From Paraburkholderia caffeinitolerans (GTDB lineage Bacteria; Pseudomonadota; Gammaproteobacteria; Burkholderiales; Burkholderiaceae), in assembly GCF_902859945.1 (NCBI RefSeq), contig NZ_CADIKL010000009.1, positions 1 to 64,000 on the forward strand: a DNA stretch of 64,000 nucleotides, in the 5' to 3' direction. Position numbers and translations under genes: made by a program. Shown here in pieces: positions 8,276 to 19,478 of the stretch (within the stretch, counting starts at the first letter, position 1; each line of letters starts with the position of its first letter). The notes beneath the pieces are model-generated. The model did no database searches, was not told the DNA's origin, and saw nothing but the letters and a program-made list of their open reading frames with translations.

Positions 8276-9205
8276 TTAGTGATTCAGGCGGCCGAGCAGC
8301 AGGAACTCCATCAGCGCCTTCTGGACGTGCAGGCGGTTTTCCGCTTCGTCCCAGACCACGCTTTGCGGGCCGTCGATTACCTCGGCGCTCACTTCTTCGC
8401 CACGGTGTGCGGGCAGACAGTGCATGAACAGGGCGTCGGGGTTGGCGCGCGCCATCATTTCGGCATCCACGCACCAGTCGGCGAAGGCCTTCATGCGCGC
8501 CTCGTTTTCCGCCTCGAAGCCCATGCTGGTCCAGACGTCCGTGGTGACGAGGTCGGCGCCCGCGCAGGCTTCGTTCGGATCCTCGAATACCGCGTAGAAC
8601 GGCGCGCTTTCCGGCGCGACCAGAGCGGGGTCGAGCGGGTAGCCCGGCGGCGTGGAGATGCGCAGCTTGAAGTCGAGGATCTGCGCGGCTTCGATCCATG
8701 TGTAGAGCATGTTGTTGGCGTCGCCCACCCACGCCACGGTCTTGCCGCGGATCGGGCCGCGATGCTCGTAGTACGTGAAGATGTCGGCCAGCACCTGGCA
8801 GGGGTGGTACTCGTTCGTGAGACCGTTGATGACCGGCACGCGCGAGCTTTCGGCAAAGCGCTGCAGGATGTCCTGGCCGAACGTGCGGATCATGATGATG
8901 TCGACCATGCGCGAGATCACCTGCGCCGAATCTTCGATGGGCTCGCCGCGGCCGAGCTGCGTGTCGCGCGTGTTCATGAACACGGCGTGGCCGCCAAGCT
9001 GGAAGATGCCGGCTTCGAATGAGAGGCGCGTGCGCGTGGAACTCTTCTCGAAGATCATCGCGAGCGTGCGGTCGTGCAGAGGATGATACGTCTCGTAGTT
9101 CTTGAACTTGCGCTTCAGGATGCGCGCGCGCTCCAGCACATATTCATAATCGTCAAGGGAGAAATCCTTGAACTGCAGGTAATGGCGTATGGTACGGGAG
9201 GTCAT
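8276..9205 (-). CDS. argF: Ornithine carbamoyltransferase
   Basis: The protein is 309 residues. It has the carbamoyl-phosphate loop SSTRTR in FEKSSTRTRLSFEAG, the HPCQ-equivalent YHPCQVLAD, and the ornithine-side HCLPAHRGEE motif. It joins carbamoyl phosphate to ornithine to make citrulline in arginine biosynthesis, in the cytosol as a trimer. ATG 9205 gives MTSRTIRHYLQFKDFS, the expected N-terminus. A 536-bp region without recognisable genes lies upstream. DUF3579 on the opposite strand is a frequent neighbour of argF in Burkholderiaceae. Confidence 0.96.
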   Translation of the reverse strand: MTSRTIRHYLQFKDFSLDDYEYVLERARILKRKFKNYETYHPLHDRTLAMIFEKSSTRTRLSFEAGIFQLGGHAVFMNTRDTQLGRGEPIEDSAQVISRMVDIIMIRTFGQDILQRFAESSRVPVINGLTNEYHPCQVLADIFTYYEHRGPIRGKTVAWVGDANNMLYTWIEAAQILDFKLRISTPPGYPLDPALVAPESAPFYAVFEDPNEACAGADLVTTDVWTSMGFEAENEARMKAFADWCVDAEMMARANPDALFMHCLPAHRGEEVSAEVIDGPQSVVWDEAENRLHVQKALMEFLLLGRLNH

Positions 9206-9740
9206 GAAACGAAAATGGCGCCTGATCCGGCCTCGAACTGCAGGTTGAAGCCGGCGACGCCGCTGCGGTTGGTGGTAAGTCAATGCAGCATAAAGGATTT
9301 TGCGGACTTTGACGAGTCGGCGGGAAGGGGCGCCCAGGGCAGGGCCAGGTTCGGCGCCAGGGGCGAAAGACGCGGCGAAGCGCGGGCGCGAACCCTTGCC
9401 GATTGTCTTATGTGCAGTGCGTCAAAAGTGCTGCTGCGCTATAATCTCAAAGATTTTCCAGGCACGACAGCGGGCTCGACGCGCAAGACGCGGGGCTCGC
9501 GGGAGCGGCCCGTGCGCTGGCCGGAAAGCGCGCTGCAGGTTCGATGCGGCGCCGCGCCGGTTGGGGTGCGCGGTCGGCTTCTCCCCTCTCCATCGGACTG
9601 TATTTGCACGCGGCCATCGGGCGAACTGCCCGCGGCTGGCGCTCTGCGGCACAAGCGCGGAGCGGCGTGCTCGTGCTCTCGTTTCAGCCGCAAAGCGCAC
9701 CGCGTCACCGCGGCCCCGCGCAGTCATACAGGTACCCTAC
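9206..9740. other. Intergenic region argF - DUF3579
   Basis: These 535 bp contain no supported gene. A perfect TATAAT occurs at 9440-9445 on the plus strand without a good -35 box; if used it gives a leader of about 290 nt for the DUF3579 gene. The rest is GC-rich with several short complementary stretches. Confidence 0.4.
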
Positions 9741-10088
9741 ATGGCCGACGACGCTCCAACCGAATACTTCATTCAAGGCATCACCAGTACGGGAAAGAAG
9801 TTTCGCCCGAGCGACTGGTCCGAGCGCCTGGCGGGGGTGATGTCGAGCTTTGGCCCGAAGGCGTCCGCCAATGCGCGAGGGCCGAACGCCTATCTGCGCT
9901 ATTCGCTATACGTGCGGCCGACCATGATCGGCGACCTCAAGGTCGTGGTGCTGGATTCGCGCTTGAAGGACGTCGAGCCGATGGCCTTCAACTTCGTTAT
10001 GAATTTCGCCAAGGACAACGATCTGGTGGTGACAGAGGCCTGCGAGTTGCCGCTGGATCATGCGACACAGCAGGGCGGCAGCCGCTGA
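9741..10088 (+). CDS. DUF3579 domain-containing protein
   Basis: The 115-residue protein starts MADDAPTEYFIQGITSTGKKFRPSDWSERL after about 290 nt of possible leader. The SDWSERLAGVMSSFG segment and the later NFVMNFAKDNDL are the conserved blocks I associate with DUF3579, a small betaproteobacterial family of unknown function. There is no signal peptide or membrane segment, so a cytosolic location is likely. It is followed immediately by an intrinsic terminator, so it is a single-gene unit. Its place beside argF is shared with relatives but does not reveal a role. Confidence 0.85.
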   Translation: MADDAPTEYFIQGITSTGKKFRPSDWSERLAGVMSSFGPKASANARGPNAYLRYSLYVRPTMIGDLKVVVLDSRLKDVEPMAFNFVMNFAKDNDLVVTEACELPLDHATQQGGSR

Positions 10089-10096
10089 ATCGAACC

Positions 10097-10119
10097 AACC
10101 CGCTGCGGCGGGTTTTTTT
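10097..10119 (+). terminator. Intrinsic terminator after DUF3579 gene
   Basis: ACCCGC (10098-10103) pairs with GCGGGT (10108-10113) around TGCG and is followed by seven T. Confidence 0.88.
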
Positions 10120-10172
10120 GTGCCCGCACGCGGGGCAACGGTTTTTCGCAGGCGCGTAGGCGTGGGGGCAAT

Positions 10173-10198
10173 AAAAAACCCGCCGAAGCGGGTTTTTT
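10173..10198. terminator. Intrinsic terminator of rpsT, also readable on plus strand
   Basis: ACCCGC (10178-10183) and GCGGGT (10188-10193) close a CGAA tetraloop, flanked by A-run and T-run. On the minus strand it ends rpsT transcription. On the plus strand it backs up the terminator at 10097. Confidence 0.9.
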
Positions 10199-10249
10199 GT
10201 GCAGCGGAATCAGCAAGCGCCCGCCGTGGCGGACGGCCCGCGATTCTCT

Positions 10250-10522
10250 TTACTGCGCAGCTTGCATTGCCTTGACGGCAGCTGCGAGGCGGCTCTTATT
10301 GCGAGCGGCCTTGTTCTTGTGAACGATCTTCTTGTCCGAGATGATGTCGAGCGTCTTTGCCGAGGCCTTCAGGACTTCTGCGGCCTTTGCCTTGTCGCCA
10401 GCGTCGATCGCCTTGCGGACAGCCTTGATAGCGGTGCGGAACTTCGAGCGCAGCGCCGAGTTGTGCGAGTTTGCCTTCGCGGCCTGACGGGCGCGCTTGC
10501 GTGCTTGTGCGGAATTTGCCAT
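10250..10522 (-). CDS. rpsT: 30S ribosomal protein S20
   Basis: The protein is 90 residues, highly basic and helical, starting [18 protein letters not shown] and containing [18 protein letters not shown], the S20 pattern. It binds 16S rRNA early in 30S assembly. It is a stand-alone gene on the minus strand with its own terminator. The distance to the predicted promoter leaves a leader of about 240 nt; S20 of E. coli represses its own translation through the leader, so a similar control is possible but not shown. Confidence 0.97.
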   Translation of the reverse strand: MANSAQARKRARQAAKANSHNSALRSKFRTAIKAVRKAIDAGDKAKAAEVLKASAKTLDIISDKKIVHKNKAARNKSRLAAAVKAMQAAQ

Positions 10523-10767
10523 GTTGGTTCCTTATGTTTCGAGAGCTTCAGTCCGCCGACGCTGGGTCGAGCAGGACGATGCTCCTTGCCTGGATTTGAA
10601 CTTCCGGGGCGATTGCCCGAAAGCACAAAACGGTATTTGCCGGCATTGATCTAGCTTGCCAGCCGCGTCTTTTGTGCCAAAGCGGAAAGAGGGCCTGAAA
10701 TGCCGACCGCTCAACGCTTCCTTTCCAAGACGCGATTCTCGAGTGCTAGTGAAACTCGAAACCGTGA

Positions 10768-10776
10768 ATTATAGCA
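10768..10776 (-). promoter_or_regulatory. Extended -10 promoter for rpsT
   Basis: The minus strand reads TTGCTATAAT ending at 10768, an extended -10 element (TGCTATAAT). It is the best promoter match in the rpsT-murJ gap. Transcription would start near 10761. Confidence 0.55.
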
Positions 10777-10886
10777 ATGAAATCATGGGCGTGGCAATGG
10801 CGACGCAGTTGGCATGCCGTCGCGTATCGACGACGAGTCGGAGGACGAAGCGCAGAGCAAAGCGGTAACGAACTTGGCGGCACCCG

Positions 10887-10892
10887 TATAAT
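10887..10892 (+). promoter_or_regulatory. -10 box of murJ, very close to the start codon
   Basis: TATAAT ends 10 bp before ATG 10902, so transcription should start 2-4 nt before the start codon. No ribosome-binding site precedes the ATG. No good -35 box was found. Confidence 0.5.
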
Positions 10893-10901
10893 AAGCGCCC
10901 C

Positions 10902-12452
10902 ATGAATCTATTCCGAGCCCTGCTGACGGTCAGCGGCTTCACGCTGCTGTCGCGCGTGACCGGACTGGCCCGAGAAACGCTGATTGCCCGCGCATTTGGC
11001 GCGAGTCAGTACACCGACGCCTTTTACGTCGCGTTTCGCATTCCCAACCTGCTGCGCCGCATTTCGGCGGAAGGCGCGTTTTCGCAGGCCTTCGTGCCGA
11101 TCCTCGCGGAGTTCAAGAGCCAGAAGGGACATGACGCCACCCGCGATCTCGTCGATGCCACATCGACGGTGCTCGCGTGGGTGCTTGCCGTTCTTTCGGT
11201 GCTGGGCATCGTCGGGGCGTCGTTCGTCGTGACCGTGGTGGCCACGGGCTTGAAGAACGACGGCCAGGCGTATCAGCTTGCCGTCACGATGACGCGGATC
11301 ATGTTCCCGTACATCGTGTTCATCTCGCTCACGTCGCTCGCGTCCGGGGTGCTCAACACGTACAAGCAGTTCTCGCTGCCCGCGTTCGCGCCGGTGCTGC
11401 TCAACGTGGCGTTCATCACGGCGGCAGTGGCGTTCGCGCCGCACATGAAGCAGCCGGTCTTTGCGCTCGCGTGGGCCGTGATCGTCGGCGGCGTGCTGCA
11501 GTTCATCGTGCAACTGCCGGGGCTGAAGAAGATCGACATGCTGCCGCACATCGGCCTCAATCCGCTCAAGGCGCTCGCGCATCGCGGCGTCAAGCGCGTG
11601 CTCGCGAAAATGGTGCCGGCCATGTTCGCGGTGTCGGTCGCGCAGATCAGCCTCATCATCAATACGAACATTGCTTCGCGCCTCGGCGCGGGCGCGGTCT
11701 CGTGGATCAACTACGCCGACCGCCTGATGGAGTTTCCGACCGCGCTGCTGGGCGTGGCGCTCGGCACGATCCTGCTGCCGAGCCTGTCGAAAGCGCACGT
11801 CGATGCCGATCCGCACGAATATTCCGCGCTGCTCGATTGGGGGCTGCGCGTGACTTTCCTGCTCGCGGCGCCTTCGGCGGTTGCGTTGTTCTTCTTCGCC
11901 GAGCCGCTCACGGCCACGCTGTTCCACTACGGCAAGTTCGACGCGAATTCGGTCGTCATGACGGCCCGCGCGCTTACGGCTTATGGTGTCGGGCTCATCG
12001 GGCTGATTCTCATCAAGATTCTCGCGCCGGGCTTTTATGCGCGCCAGGACATCAAGACGCCGGTGAAGATCGGCGTGGGCGTACTGGTCGCCACGCAGAT
12101 CGGCAACTACCTCTTCGTGCCGATCTTCGCGCACGCGGGCCTCACGCTCTCGGTCGGACTCGGCGCCTGTATCAACGCGCTGCTGCTCTTCATTGGCTTG
12201 CGCCGCCGCGGCATTTACATGCCGTCCTCGGGTTGGGCCCGATTCTTCGTGCAATTGCTCGGGGCATGCCTCGTGCTTTCGGGTGCGATGCACTGGTGTG
12301 CGATCAGCTACGACTGGATCGGCCTGCATCGCGAGCCGCTTGCGCGCATGGCGCTGCTTGCCGCCTGCCTCGTGCTGTTCGCCACGCTATATTTCGGTAT
12401 GCTTTGGTTGATGGGCTTCAAATACGCATACTTCAAGAGGCGCGCGAAGTGA
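10902..12452 (+). CDS. murJ: Lipid II flippase MurJ
   Basis: The protein is 516 residues with about 14 hydrophobic transmembrane helices. It starts MNLFRALLTVSGFTLLSRVTG and continues ARETLIARAFGAS, the MviN/MurJ signature of the MOP exporter superfamily, including the conserved Arg-rich cavity motif NLLRRISAEGAFSQAF. It flips lipid II across the inner membrane for peptidoglycan synthesis and is usually essential. A TATAAT box sits just ahead of the start, so the mRNA may be leaderless. The next gene overlaps or nearly touches its stop codon. Confidence 0.96.
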   Translation: MNLFRALLTVSGFTLLSRVTGLARETLIARAFGASQYTDAFYVAFRIPNLLRRISAEGAFSQAFVPILAEFKSQKGHDATRDLVDATSTVLAWVLAVLSVLGIVGASFVVTVVATGLKNDGQAYQLAVTMTRIMFPYIVFISLTSLASGVLNTYKQFSLPAFAPVLLNVAFITAAVAFAPHMKQPVFALAWAVIVGGVLQFIVQLPGLKKIDMLPHIGLNPLKALAHRGVKRVLAKMVPAMFAVSVAQISLIINTNIASRLGAGAVSWINYADRLMEFPTALLGVALGTILLPSLSKAHVDADPHEYSALLDWGLRVTFLLAAPSAVALFFFAEPLTATLFHYGKFDANSVVMTARALTAYGVGLIGLILIKILAPGFYARQDIKTPVKIGVGVLVATQIGNYLFVPIFAHAGLTLSVGLGACINALLLFIGLRRRGIYMPSSGWARFFVQLLGACLVLSGAMHWCAISYDWIGLHREPLARMALLAACLVLFATLYFGMLWLMGFKYAYFKRRAK

Positions 12453-12457
12453 TCACG

Positions 12458-13297
12458 ATGAACACGCGGGTGCTCGACTATTTCAGCGCGCTCGTTGCCG
12501 AAGACGAAAGCCTGCCGCTCACCGAAGCGGCGCTGGCCATCGCGCAGGACGCCTACCCCGACCTCGACGTGCAAGGCACGCTCGCCGAAATCGACGAGTT
12601 GGCGCTGCGCGCGAAAAAGCACATGCCCGAGGGCATCGATGTGCGCCAGCAGGTCACGTTTCTGAACCGCGTGTTCTTTCGCGAGATGGGCTTTGGCGCC
12701 AATCTCAACGACTTTTTCGATCCCGATAACAGTCATCTGAACGTCGTGCTCAAGCGCCGGCGCGGCATTCCCATTTCGCTCGCCGTGCTCTATCTGGAGA
12801 TCGCGGGGCAGCTTGGGCTGCCGGTGCAGGGCGTGTCGTTTCCGGGGCACTTCCTGCTGCGCGTCTCGCTGCCCGATGGCGACGCCATGCTCGATCCCAC
12901 TACCGGTCGCACGCTCACCGAATCCGACATGGTCGAGATGCTCGAGCCCTATGTGATGAGTGCGGGCGACTCGGTCGCGCGCGCGCTGCGCATGCTGCTC
13001 GAACCGGCCACGCGGCGCGAGATCGTGGCGCGCATGCTGCGCAACCTGAAGTCCGTGTATCTGCAGACCGAGCGTTGGGAGCGCCTGCTCGGCATCCAGC
13101 AGCGGCTCGTGATTCTGCTGCCGGAGAGCATCGAGGAGGTGCGCGATCGCGGCTTCGCGTACGCGCGCCTCGATTACCTGCGGCCCGCGTTGGAGGACCT
13201 CGAGCATTATCTCGACGAGCGCCCCGACGCCGAGGACGCCATGGTGGTCGAGTCGCAACTGCAGGAACTGCGCCAGCGCACGCTCGATAACGATTGA
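12458..13297 (+). CDS. SirB1 family protein (transglutaminase-like plus TPR)
   Basis: The protein is 279 residues from ATG 12458. A GTG at 12449 overlapping the murJ stop and preceded by AAGAGG is an alternative start. The central part (RRGIPISLAVLYLEIAGQLGLPVQGVSFPGHFLLR) is the SirB1/transglutaminase-like 2 core, with a conserved His in PGHFLL. The C-terminal 90 residues look like TPR helices (ERLLGIQQRLVILLP, then DRGFAYARLDYLRPALEDLE). The biochemical role is unknown. Tight linkage to murJ suggests co-transcription. Confidence 0.88.
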   Translation: MNTRVLDYFSALVAEDESLPLTEAALAIAQDAYPDLDVQGTLAEIDELALRAKKHMPEGIDVRQQVTFLNRVFFREMGFGANLNDFFDPDNSHLNVVLKRRRGIPISLAVLYLEIAGQLGLPVQGVSFPGHFLLRVSLPDGDAMLDPTTGRTLTESDMVEMLEPYVMSAGDSVARALRMLLEPATRREIVARMLRNLKSVYLQTERWERLLGIQQRLVILLPESIEEVRDRGFAYARLDYLRPALEDLEHYLDERPDAEDAMVVESQLQELRQRTLDND

Positions 13298-13341
13298 GCG
13301 CTGCGCCGCGACAGCGTGCACTTTGTGCAAATTCTGCAAAC

Positions 13342-13377
13342 AAAAAACCCGCGAATTTTTCGTTCGCGGGTTTTTTT
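13342..13377. terminator. Bidirectional intrinsic terminator
   Basis: AACCCGCGAA (13346-13355) pairs with TTCGCGGGTT (13363-13372), flanked by A-run and T7. It ends the murJ operon and the convergent dehydrogenase gene. Confidence 0.92.
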
Positions 13378-13396
13378 ACGCCAGATGCGTGCCTGC

Positions 13397-14155
13397 TTAC
13401 TTCGGCTGCATGCGAATCGCGCCGTCGAGGCGGATCACTTCGCCGTTGAGCATCGGGTTTTCGATGATCTGCTTGACGAGCATTGCGTACTCGTTGGGCT
13501 TGCCGAGGCGCGGGGGGAACGGCACCATCGCGCCGAGCGCATCCTGCACTTCCTTGGGCATGCCGAGCAGCATCGGCGTTTCGAACAGGCCCGGCGCGAT
13601 CGTCATCACGCGGATGCCGTTGCGCGAGAGGTCGCGGGCGATCGGCAGCGTCATCGCCACGACGCCGCCCTTGGAGGCCGCATAGGCCGCCTGGCCGATC
13701 TGGCCGTCGTACGCGGCCACCGATGCCGTGTTGATGATCACGCCACGCTCGCCGCCCTCGTTGGGTGCGGTCTGCGCGATCGCAGCGGCCGCGAGGCGGA
13801 TCATGTTGAAGGTGCCGATCAGGTTGACCGAGATGGTCTTGCTGAACGCGTCGAGCGGGTGCGGGCCGTCCTTGCCGACGGTCTTCACGGCGGGGGCGAT
13901 GCCCGCGCAGTTCACGAGGCCGCGCAGCGTGCCGAGCGCGGTGGCGGCGGCTACGGCGCGTGCGCCGTCTTCCTCGCTCGCGACGTTGCACTTCACGAAG
14001 GTGCCGCCGAGTTCTTGCGCGAGCGCGTTGCCCGCTTCCTCGTTGAGGTCGGCGAGCACGACCTTGCCGCCTTCGGCCGCGATGAGCTGTGCGCTGGCCG
14101 CGCCGAGACCCGACGCGCCGCCGGTGATCAGAAATACGTTGTCGCGGATTTGCAT
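13397..14155 (-). CDS. Short-chain dehydrogenase, 3-hydroxyacyl-CoA dehydrogenase type (HSD17B10-like)
   Basis: The protein is 252 residues. It has the SDR cofactor motif TGGASGLG near residue 11, NCAG at about residue 90, and the catalytic Ser ([11 protein letters not shown]) and YAASKGG pair. The overall sequence follows the type II 3-hydroxyacyl-CoA dehydrogenase (HSD10) subgroup, including the [10 protein letters not shown] segment and the [12 protein letters not shown] end. Members oxidise 3-hydroxyacyl-CoAs with NAD in fatty or branched-chain acid breakdown. It is last in the minus-strand run after adk, 164 bp away, so it may be transcribed separately. Confidence 0.85.
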   Translation of the reverse strand: MQIRDNVFLITGGASGLGAASAQLIAAEGGKVVLADLNEEAGNALAQELGGTFVKCNVASEEDGARAVAAATALGTLRGLVNCAGIAPAVKTVGKDGPHPLDAFSKTISVNLIGTFNMIRLAAAAIAQTAPNEGGERGVIINTASVAAYDGQIGQAAYAASKGGVVAMTLPIARDLSRNGIRVMTIAPGLFETPMLLGMPKEVQDALGAMVPFPPRLGKPNEYAMLVKQIIENPMLNGEVIRLDGAIRMQPK

Positions 14156-14319
14156 TTGTCTTCCTCCTTGCTGCTCGATGGGTAATTTCTTGCGGCGTAA
14201 CCCCGCGACGGGTCAGCCCGCGACTCGACGGCTAAGAGGAGCAGAAGGACGAGGACCGGCCGAACGGGGAGGCCGGCGTTCACGCCGGGGATCGCCCGGC
14301 GCGGCCGGCAAAAGACGTC

Positions 14320-15967
<1,648 letters not shown>

Positions 15968-15969
15968 GC

Positions 15970-16191
15970 TCAGGCGCCGGTCGAGCCGGACGGACCGGCC
16001 GGATCGGCCGGATCGACGGGCGTGCCCTCGACGGTCTGGCGCGCCTCGTCGACGAGCATGACGGGAATGCCGTCACGAATCGGATAAGCGAGCTTGTCGG
16101 CGTTACAGATCAATTCCTGCGCGGCGCGGTCGTAGCTGAGCGGGCCCTTGCAGATCGGGCAGACCAGGATTTCAAGCAGACGTGCGTCCAC
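15970..16191 (-). CDS. Trm112 family zinc-ribbon-like protein
   Basis: The 73-residue protein begins [18 protein letters not shown] from a GTG at 16191 preceded by GGAGA. Only one CPxC pair is present, as in most bacterial Trm112-like (YcaR) proteins, followed by the [10 protein letters not shown] strand. The start overlaps the lpxK end by about 20 bp. The protein may act as a small partner or stabiliser for other enzymes, by analogy with eukaryotic Trm112. Its place between lpxK and kdsB is conserved, but its own role is unknown. Confidence 0.9.
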   Translation of the reverse strand: MDARLLEILVCPICKGPLSYDRAAQELICNADKLAYPIRDGIPVMLVDEARQTVEGTPVDPADPAGPSGSTGA

Positions 16192-17236
16192 GGAGTTTCT
16201 CCACAACCAGGGTAATGAGGCGATGATCGAGCGCGGCTTCGACGGGGACGACCCAGATGCGCGCGTCGTTCCAGGCCGCTAATTTTACGGCATCTTTTTC
16301 GGTGACCAGGATGGCGTCGGCCGCGACTTCGCTAAATGGATTCGTCGCGTAGTCGAAATGGTCGGGCAGCGCGAGCGTTTGCGGTGCGAGGCCCGCCGCG
16401 CGCAGGGTCGCGAAAAAACGCTCCGGCGAACCGATGCCGGCGGCCGCCACGATGCGCTGTGGCGGCTGACTGGACGCGCCGCCGGGTGCGCCTGCTGCCG
16501 CGAATTGCTTGAGCGGCCGGCGCAGGTCGGGATTCGCGAGATGCCAGGCTTCGCCGGGCTCGAGCTTGAGCGCGAAGGTATTCGGCCAGTCGGGCAGCGC
16601 GCGCTCGAACGGATTGTTGACCAGCGTGGCGTCGCGCCGCCGCGAGAGTGGCTCGCGTAGCGGCCCGGCGGGCAGCAGAAAGCCGTTGCCGCCTAGCCGG
16701 TGATCGAAGACCACCAGCTCGGCGTCGCGCGCGAGACGGTAGTGCTGCAGGCCGTCGTCGCTCACGATGGCGTCGACGTCGCGGTGCGCTGCGCACAGCG
16801 CTTGCGCCGCCGCAACGCGGTCGGGCGAGACCCAGACCGGCACGCCGGTGCGGCGCGCGATCAGCAGCGGCTCGTCCCCACACGCGCGGGCGGGCGTGTC
16901 CGCCGTCACCGGCGTGGGGCGCGGCACTTTCGCGCCGTAGCCGCGCGACACGACGCCGGGGCTGAAGCCGGCGGCGCGAAGTGCCTCGACGAGCGCGATC
17001 ACCGTGGGCGTCTTGCCGGTGCCGCCCACGGTCACGTTCCCGACCACCACGACCGGCGCAGCCACACGCACAGACTTGAACCAGCCGGCCGCATAGGCTG
17101 CCCGGCGCGCGCCACTCACGGCGGCGAACACGACGGAAAGCGGCGCGAGCGCCCAGGCGAGCGCGCCGCGCTGCTGCCACTCGCGCGCAAGGCCTGCTTC
17201 GACGCGCGCTTTGAGATCGGCAACGGGGCCGCTCAT
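16172..17236 (-). CDS. lpxK: Tetraacyldisaccharide 4'-kinase
   Basis: The protein is 354 residues from ATG 17236; two further ATGs upstream in frame (17251, 17275) are possible. The Walker A-like [13 protein letters not shown] and the catalytic [13 protein letters not shown] motif are those of LpxK. A membrane-associated N-terminal helix comes before the P-loop. It phosphorylates the 4' position of the lipid A disaccharide at the inner membrane. It is first in the lpxK-trm112-kdsB-adk run. Confidence 0.95.
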   Translation of the reverse strand: MSGPVADLKARVEAGLAREWQQRGALAWALAPLSVVFAAVSGARRAAYAAGWFKSVRVAAPVVVVGNVTVGGTGKTPTVIALVEALRAAGFSPGVVSRGYGAKVPRPTPVTADTPARACGDEPLLIARRTGVPVWVSPDRVAAAQALCAAHRDVDAIVSDDGLQHYRLARDAELVVFDHRLGGNGFLLPAGPLREPLSRRRDATLVNNPFERALPDWPNTFALKLEPGEAWHLANPDLRRPLKQFAAAGAPGGASSQPPQRIVAAAGIGSPERFFATLRAAGLAPQTLALPDHFDYATNPFSEVAADAILVTEKDAVKLAAWNDARIWVVPVEAALDHRLITLVVEKLRGRTSA

Positions 17237-17855
17237 CGGCGTGTGCGGCATGCGGGCCTTGTGTGCGAAAGACACGAAAGACGCCGGAGGCTGACGGGCA
17301 GAACGGACATCGGAGCGGTTCTCCAGTTCGAGGCAGGCGCCGGAATGAATGGCAATGGGCGCCGCAGGGAAAGCAAGGACGGCTCGCTGTCGTGTCCGCT
17401 GTTGCGCGCTGTTGCGTCATATCGCGTCGCGAAAGGGCCGTCGTGAACCCGGCACTCTAGCGCGGGTGAGCAGCGGGCGGCAAGCTGCGTGGCCACGCGA
17501 CGGCGTGAAGCCGATGGTGCCGAGACCAATTTCAGGCGAACGGCGCGTCTGTGGATAACTTTGTGGAAAAGTGAGGTGCGGGTAGCCGCAAAAGCCCGCT
17601 CGTGGGCCATCTCATCGGTGTAACTCTTTGTTATAGAGATAAAAATCCTATGTAAATCAATCGGATAGCGTATTTTTTCAGTGCTTTTTACGGATTCGCA
17701 ACCAATATGTCACATGACGGAGTCGATGTGGACACTTCGCGGCCGTTGTTTCATGGGAGCGCTTCCCGCTGGACTGCCATACCCCGAACGGTCTATCGTC
17801 TGTCCGGGCTATTTTCCGGGTTGTTTTCAATCCATCGTTTATTTACGTCCTGCTC
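17237..17855. other. Divergent region between lpxK and xseA
   Basis: These 619 bp have no supported gene. Bases 17620-17715 are distinctly AT-rich compared with the rest of the window (for example GATAAAAATCC and GTATTTTTTCAG) and probably hold the promoters. No perfect -35/-10 pair was found by eye. Confidence 0.45.
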
Positions 17856-19226
17856 ATGAATTCCGACCGCTTTTCTTCCGCGCCGGGCGGCGACGTCGTC
17901 GTCCCGGTTTCGGCGCTCAACCGCGCGATCGCTTCCATGCTCGAACGTTCGTTTCCGCTCACGTGGATCTCGGGCGAAGTCTCGAATTTCACGCGCGCCG
18001 CGAGCGGGCACTGGTATTTCTCGATCAAGGACGCGCAGGCGCAAATGCGCTGCGTGATGTTCCGCGGCCGCGCGCAATACGCCGAGTTCACCCCGCGCGA
18101 GGGCGACCGCATCGAGGTGCGCGCGCTCGTGACGATGTACGAGCCGCGCGGCGAGGTGCAACTGAACGTCGAGGCGATCCGGCGCACGGGGCAAGGGCGT
18201 CTTTTCGAGGCGTTCTTGCGCCTGAAGGCGCAACTGGAGGCTGAAGGGCTGTTCGATGCCGGGCGCAAGCGCGCGTTGCCCACGCATCCGCGCGCGATCG
18301 GCGTGATTACCTCGATGCAGGCTGCCGCGCTGCGTGACGTGCTCACGACGCTCGCGCGCCGCGCGCCGCACGTGCCCGTGATCGTTTATCCGGCGCCAGT
18401 GCAGGGCGCGGGTTCGGCGGAAAAGCTCACGGCCATGCTCGATGCCGCGAACGCGCGTGCGGAAGTGGACGTGATCGTGCTGTGCCGGGGCGGCGGCTCG
18501 ATCGAGGACCTCTGGTCGTTCAACGATGAGACGCTTGCGCGCGCCATTGCGGCGAGCGCGATTCCCGTGGTGAGCGGCGTGGGCCACGAAACCGATTTCA
18601 CGATCGCCGATTTCGCCGCCGACGTGCGCGCGCCCACGCCCACCGCCGCCGCCGAACTCGTGAGCCCGCAGCGCGCGCTGCTGCTGCGCGAACTGGACCA
18701 GCGCCACGCCGCGCTCGCGCGGGGCTTCGGCCGCCTGATGGAGCGCCGCGCGCAACAGCTCGACTGGCTCGCGCGCCGTCTCGTTTCGCCGGGCGAGCGG
18801 CTGGCGCAGCAGCGCACGCATCTGCGCCAGTTGGCGATCCGGCTTGCGTCGGCGGGCTCGCGCACGACGGCGCAGGCGCGCGCGCAATTCAACATCGCGC
18901 AGATGCGCTGGCGGCGCATGCGCCCCGACGCTTCGGCGCAGCGCGTGCAGGTAGAGTCGCTCGCGCGGCGTCTCGACAGCGCGTTCGCGCGGGGACGCGA
19001 GCGTGAAACGGTGCGGGTTGCGGGGCTCGCGGCGCGCCTCGAAGTGCTGAGCCCGCAGCGCACCTTCGAGCGCGGCTACGCGGCGCTGCTCGACGCGCAA
19101 AGCGGCGCGGCGGTGCGCTCGCCAGGCGCGCTCAAGCCGGGCAAGCGCCTGACCGTGCATCTCGCGCAGGGCAGCGCCGATATCGCGCTCGCCGACGTGC
19201 AGTCGCGCCTTTCTGAAGACTTTTGA
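17856..19226 (+). CDS. xseA: Exodeoxyribonuclease VII large subunit
   Basis: The protein is 456 residues. An N-terminal OB-fold (residues 20-110, with [21 protein letters not shown]) precedes the catalytic core ([37 protein letters not shown]). A long Arg/Gln-rich coiled coil and the ERGYA block follow at the C-terminus. With XseB it degrades single-stranded DNA from both ends to acid-soluble oligonucleotides. xseB is not in the window. It lies upstream of sodB but 250 bp apart, where a separate promoter is visible. Confidence 0.96.
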   Translation: MNSDRFSSAPGGDVVVPVSALNRAIASMLERSFPLTWISGEVSNFTRAASGHWYFSIKDAQAQMRCVMFRGRAQYAEFTPREGDRIEVRALVTMYEPRGEVQLNVEAIRRTGQGRLFEAFLRLKAQLEAEGLFDAGRKRALPTHPRAIGVITSMQAAALRDVLTTLARRAPHVPVIVYPAPVQGAGSAEKLTAMLDAANARAEVDVIVLCRGGGSIEDLWSFNDETLARAIAASAIPVVSGVGHETDFTIADFAADVRAPTPTAAAELVSPQRALLLRELDQRHAALARGFGRLMERRAQQLDWLARRLVSPGERLAQQRTHLRQLAIRLASAGSRTTAQARAQFNIAQMRWRRMRPDASAQRVQVESLARRLDSAFARGRERETVRVAGLAARLEVLSPQRTFERGYAALLDAQSGAAVRSPGALKPGKRLTVHLAQGSADIALADVQSRLSEDF

Positions 19227-19377
19227 AGCGGGCGCGGCGTTTGCTGGGATGTGGGGCGGATAGCCATATAACCGCCATGCAAGCGCCGCAAAATCGGCGC
19301 GAAAGCAGCGTGAAAACGACACGAAATCCCGGCGCAAAAGTGCTGCGTAACCGATGATCGGCATAATGTCCGCGCGT

Positions 19378-19406
19378 TTGCGGGGTTATTCCAACTCGCC
19401 TACAAT
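19378..19406 (+). promoter_or_regulatory. Candidate sigma-70 promoter of sodB
   Basis: TTGCGG (19378-19383) and TACAAT (19401-19406) are 17 bp apart, giving a 5' leader of about 65 nt before sodB. Such leaders on sodB can be targets of iron-responsive small RNAs in other bacteria; no such sRNA was identified here. Confidence 0.5.
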
Positions 19407-19478
19407 CGGGTGCTCCATGCCGGCGAATTTGTAGAACTCCACGCAGAACTCCCCATAACACGACGAAGGAACCGCATC

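Larger units (their letters stand above)
10523..10901. other. Divergent region between rpsT and murJ
   Basis: These 379 bp carry the promoters of both genes (rpsT at 10768, murJ at 10887). No supported coding sequence or RNA gene was recognised in the remainder. Confidence 0.5.

Noticed and set aside
10908..12329. 473-codon frame opposite murJ
   Set aside because: Shadow of the flippase gene; translation lacks any hydrophobic or family pattern.
17708..17716. TGTCACA upstream of xseA considered as an ECF41 promoter
   Set aside because: No CGTC follows at 16 nt.
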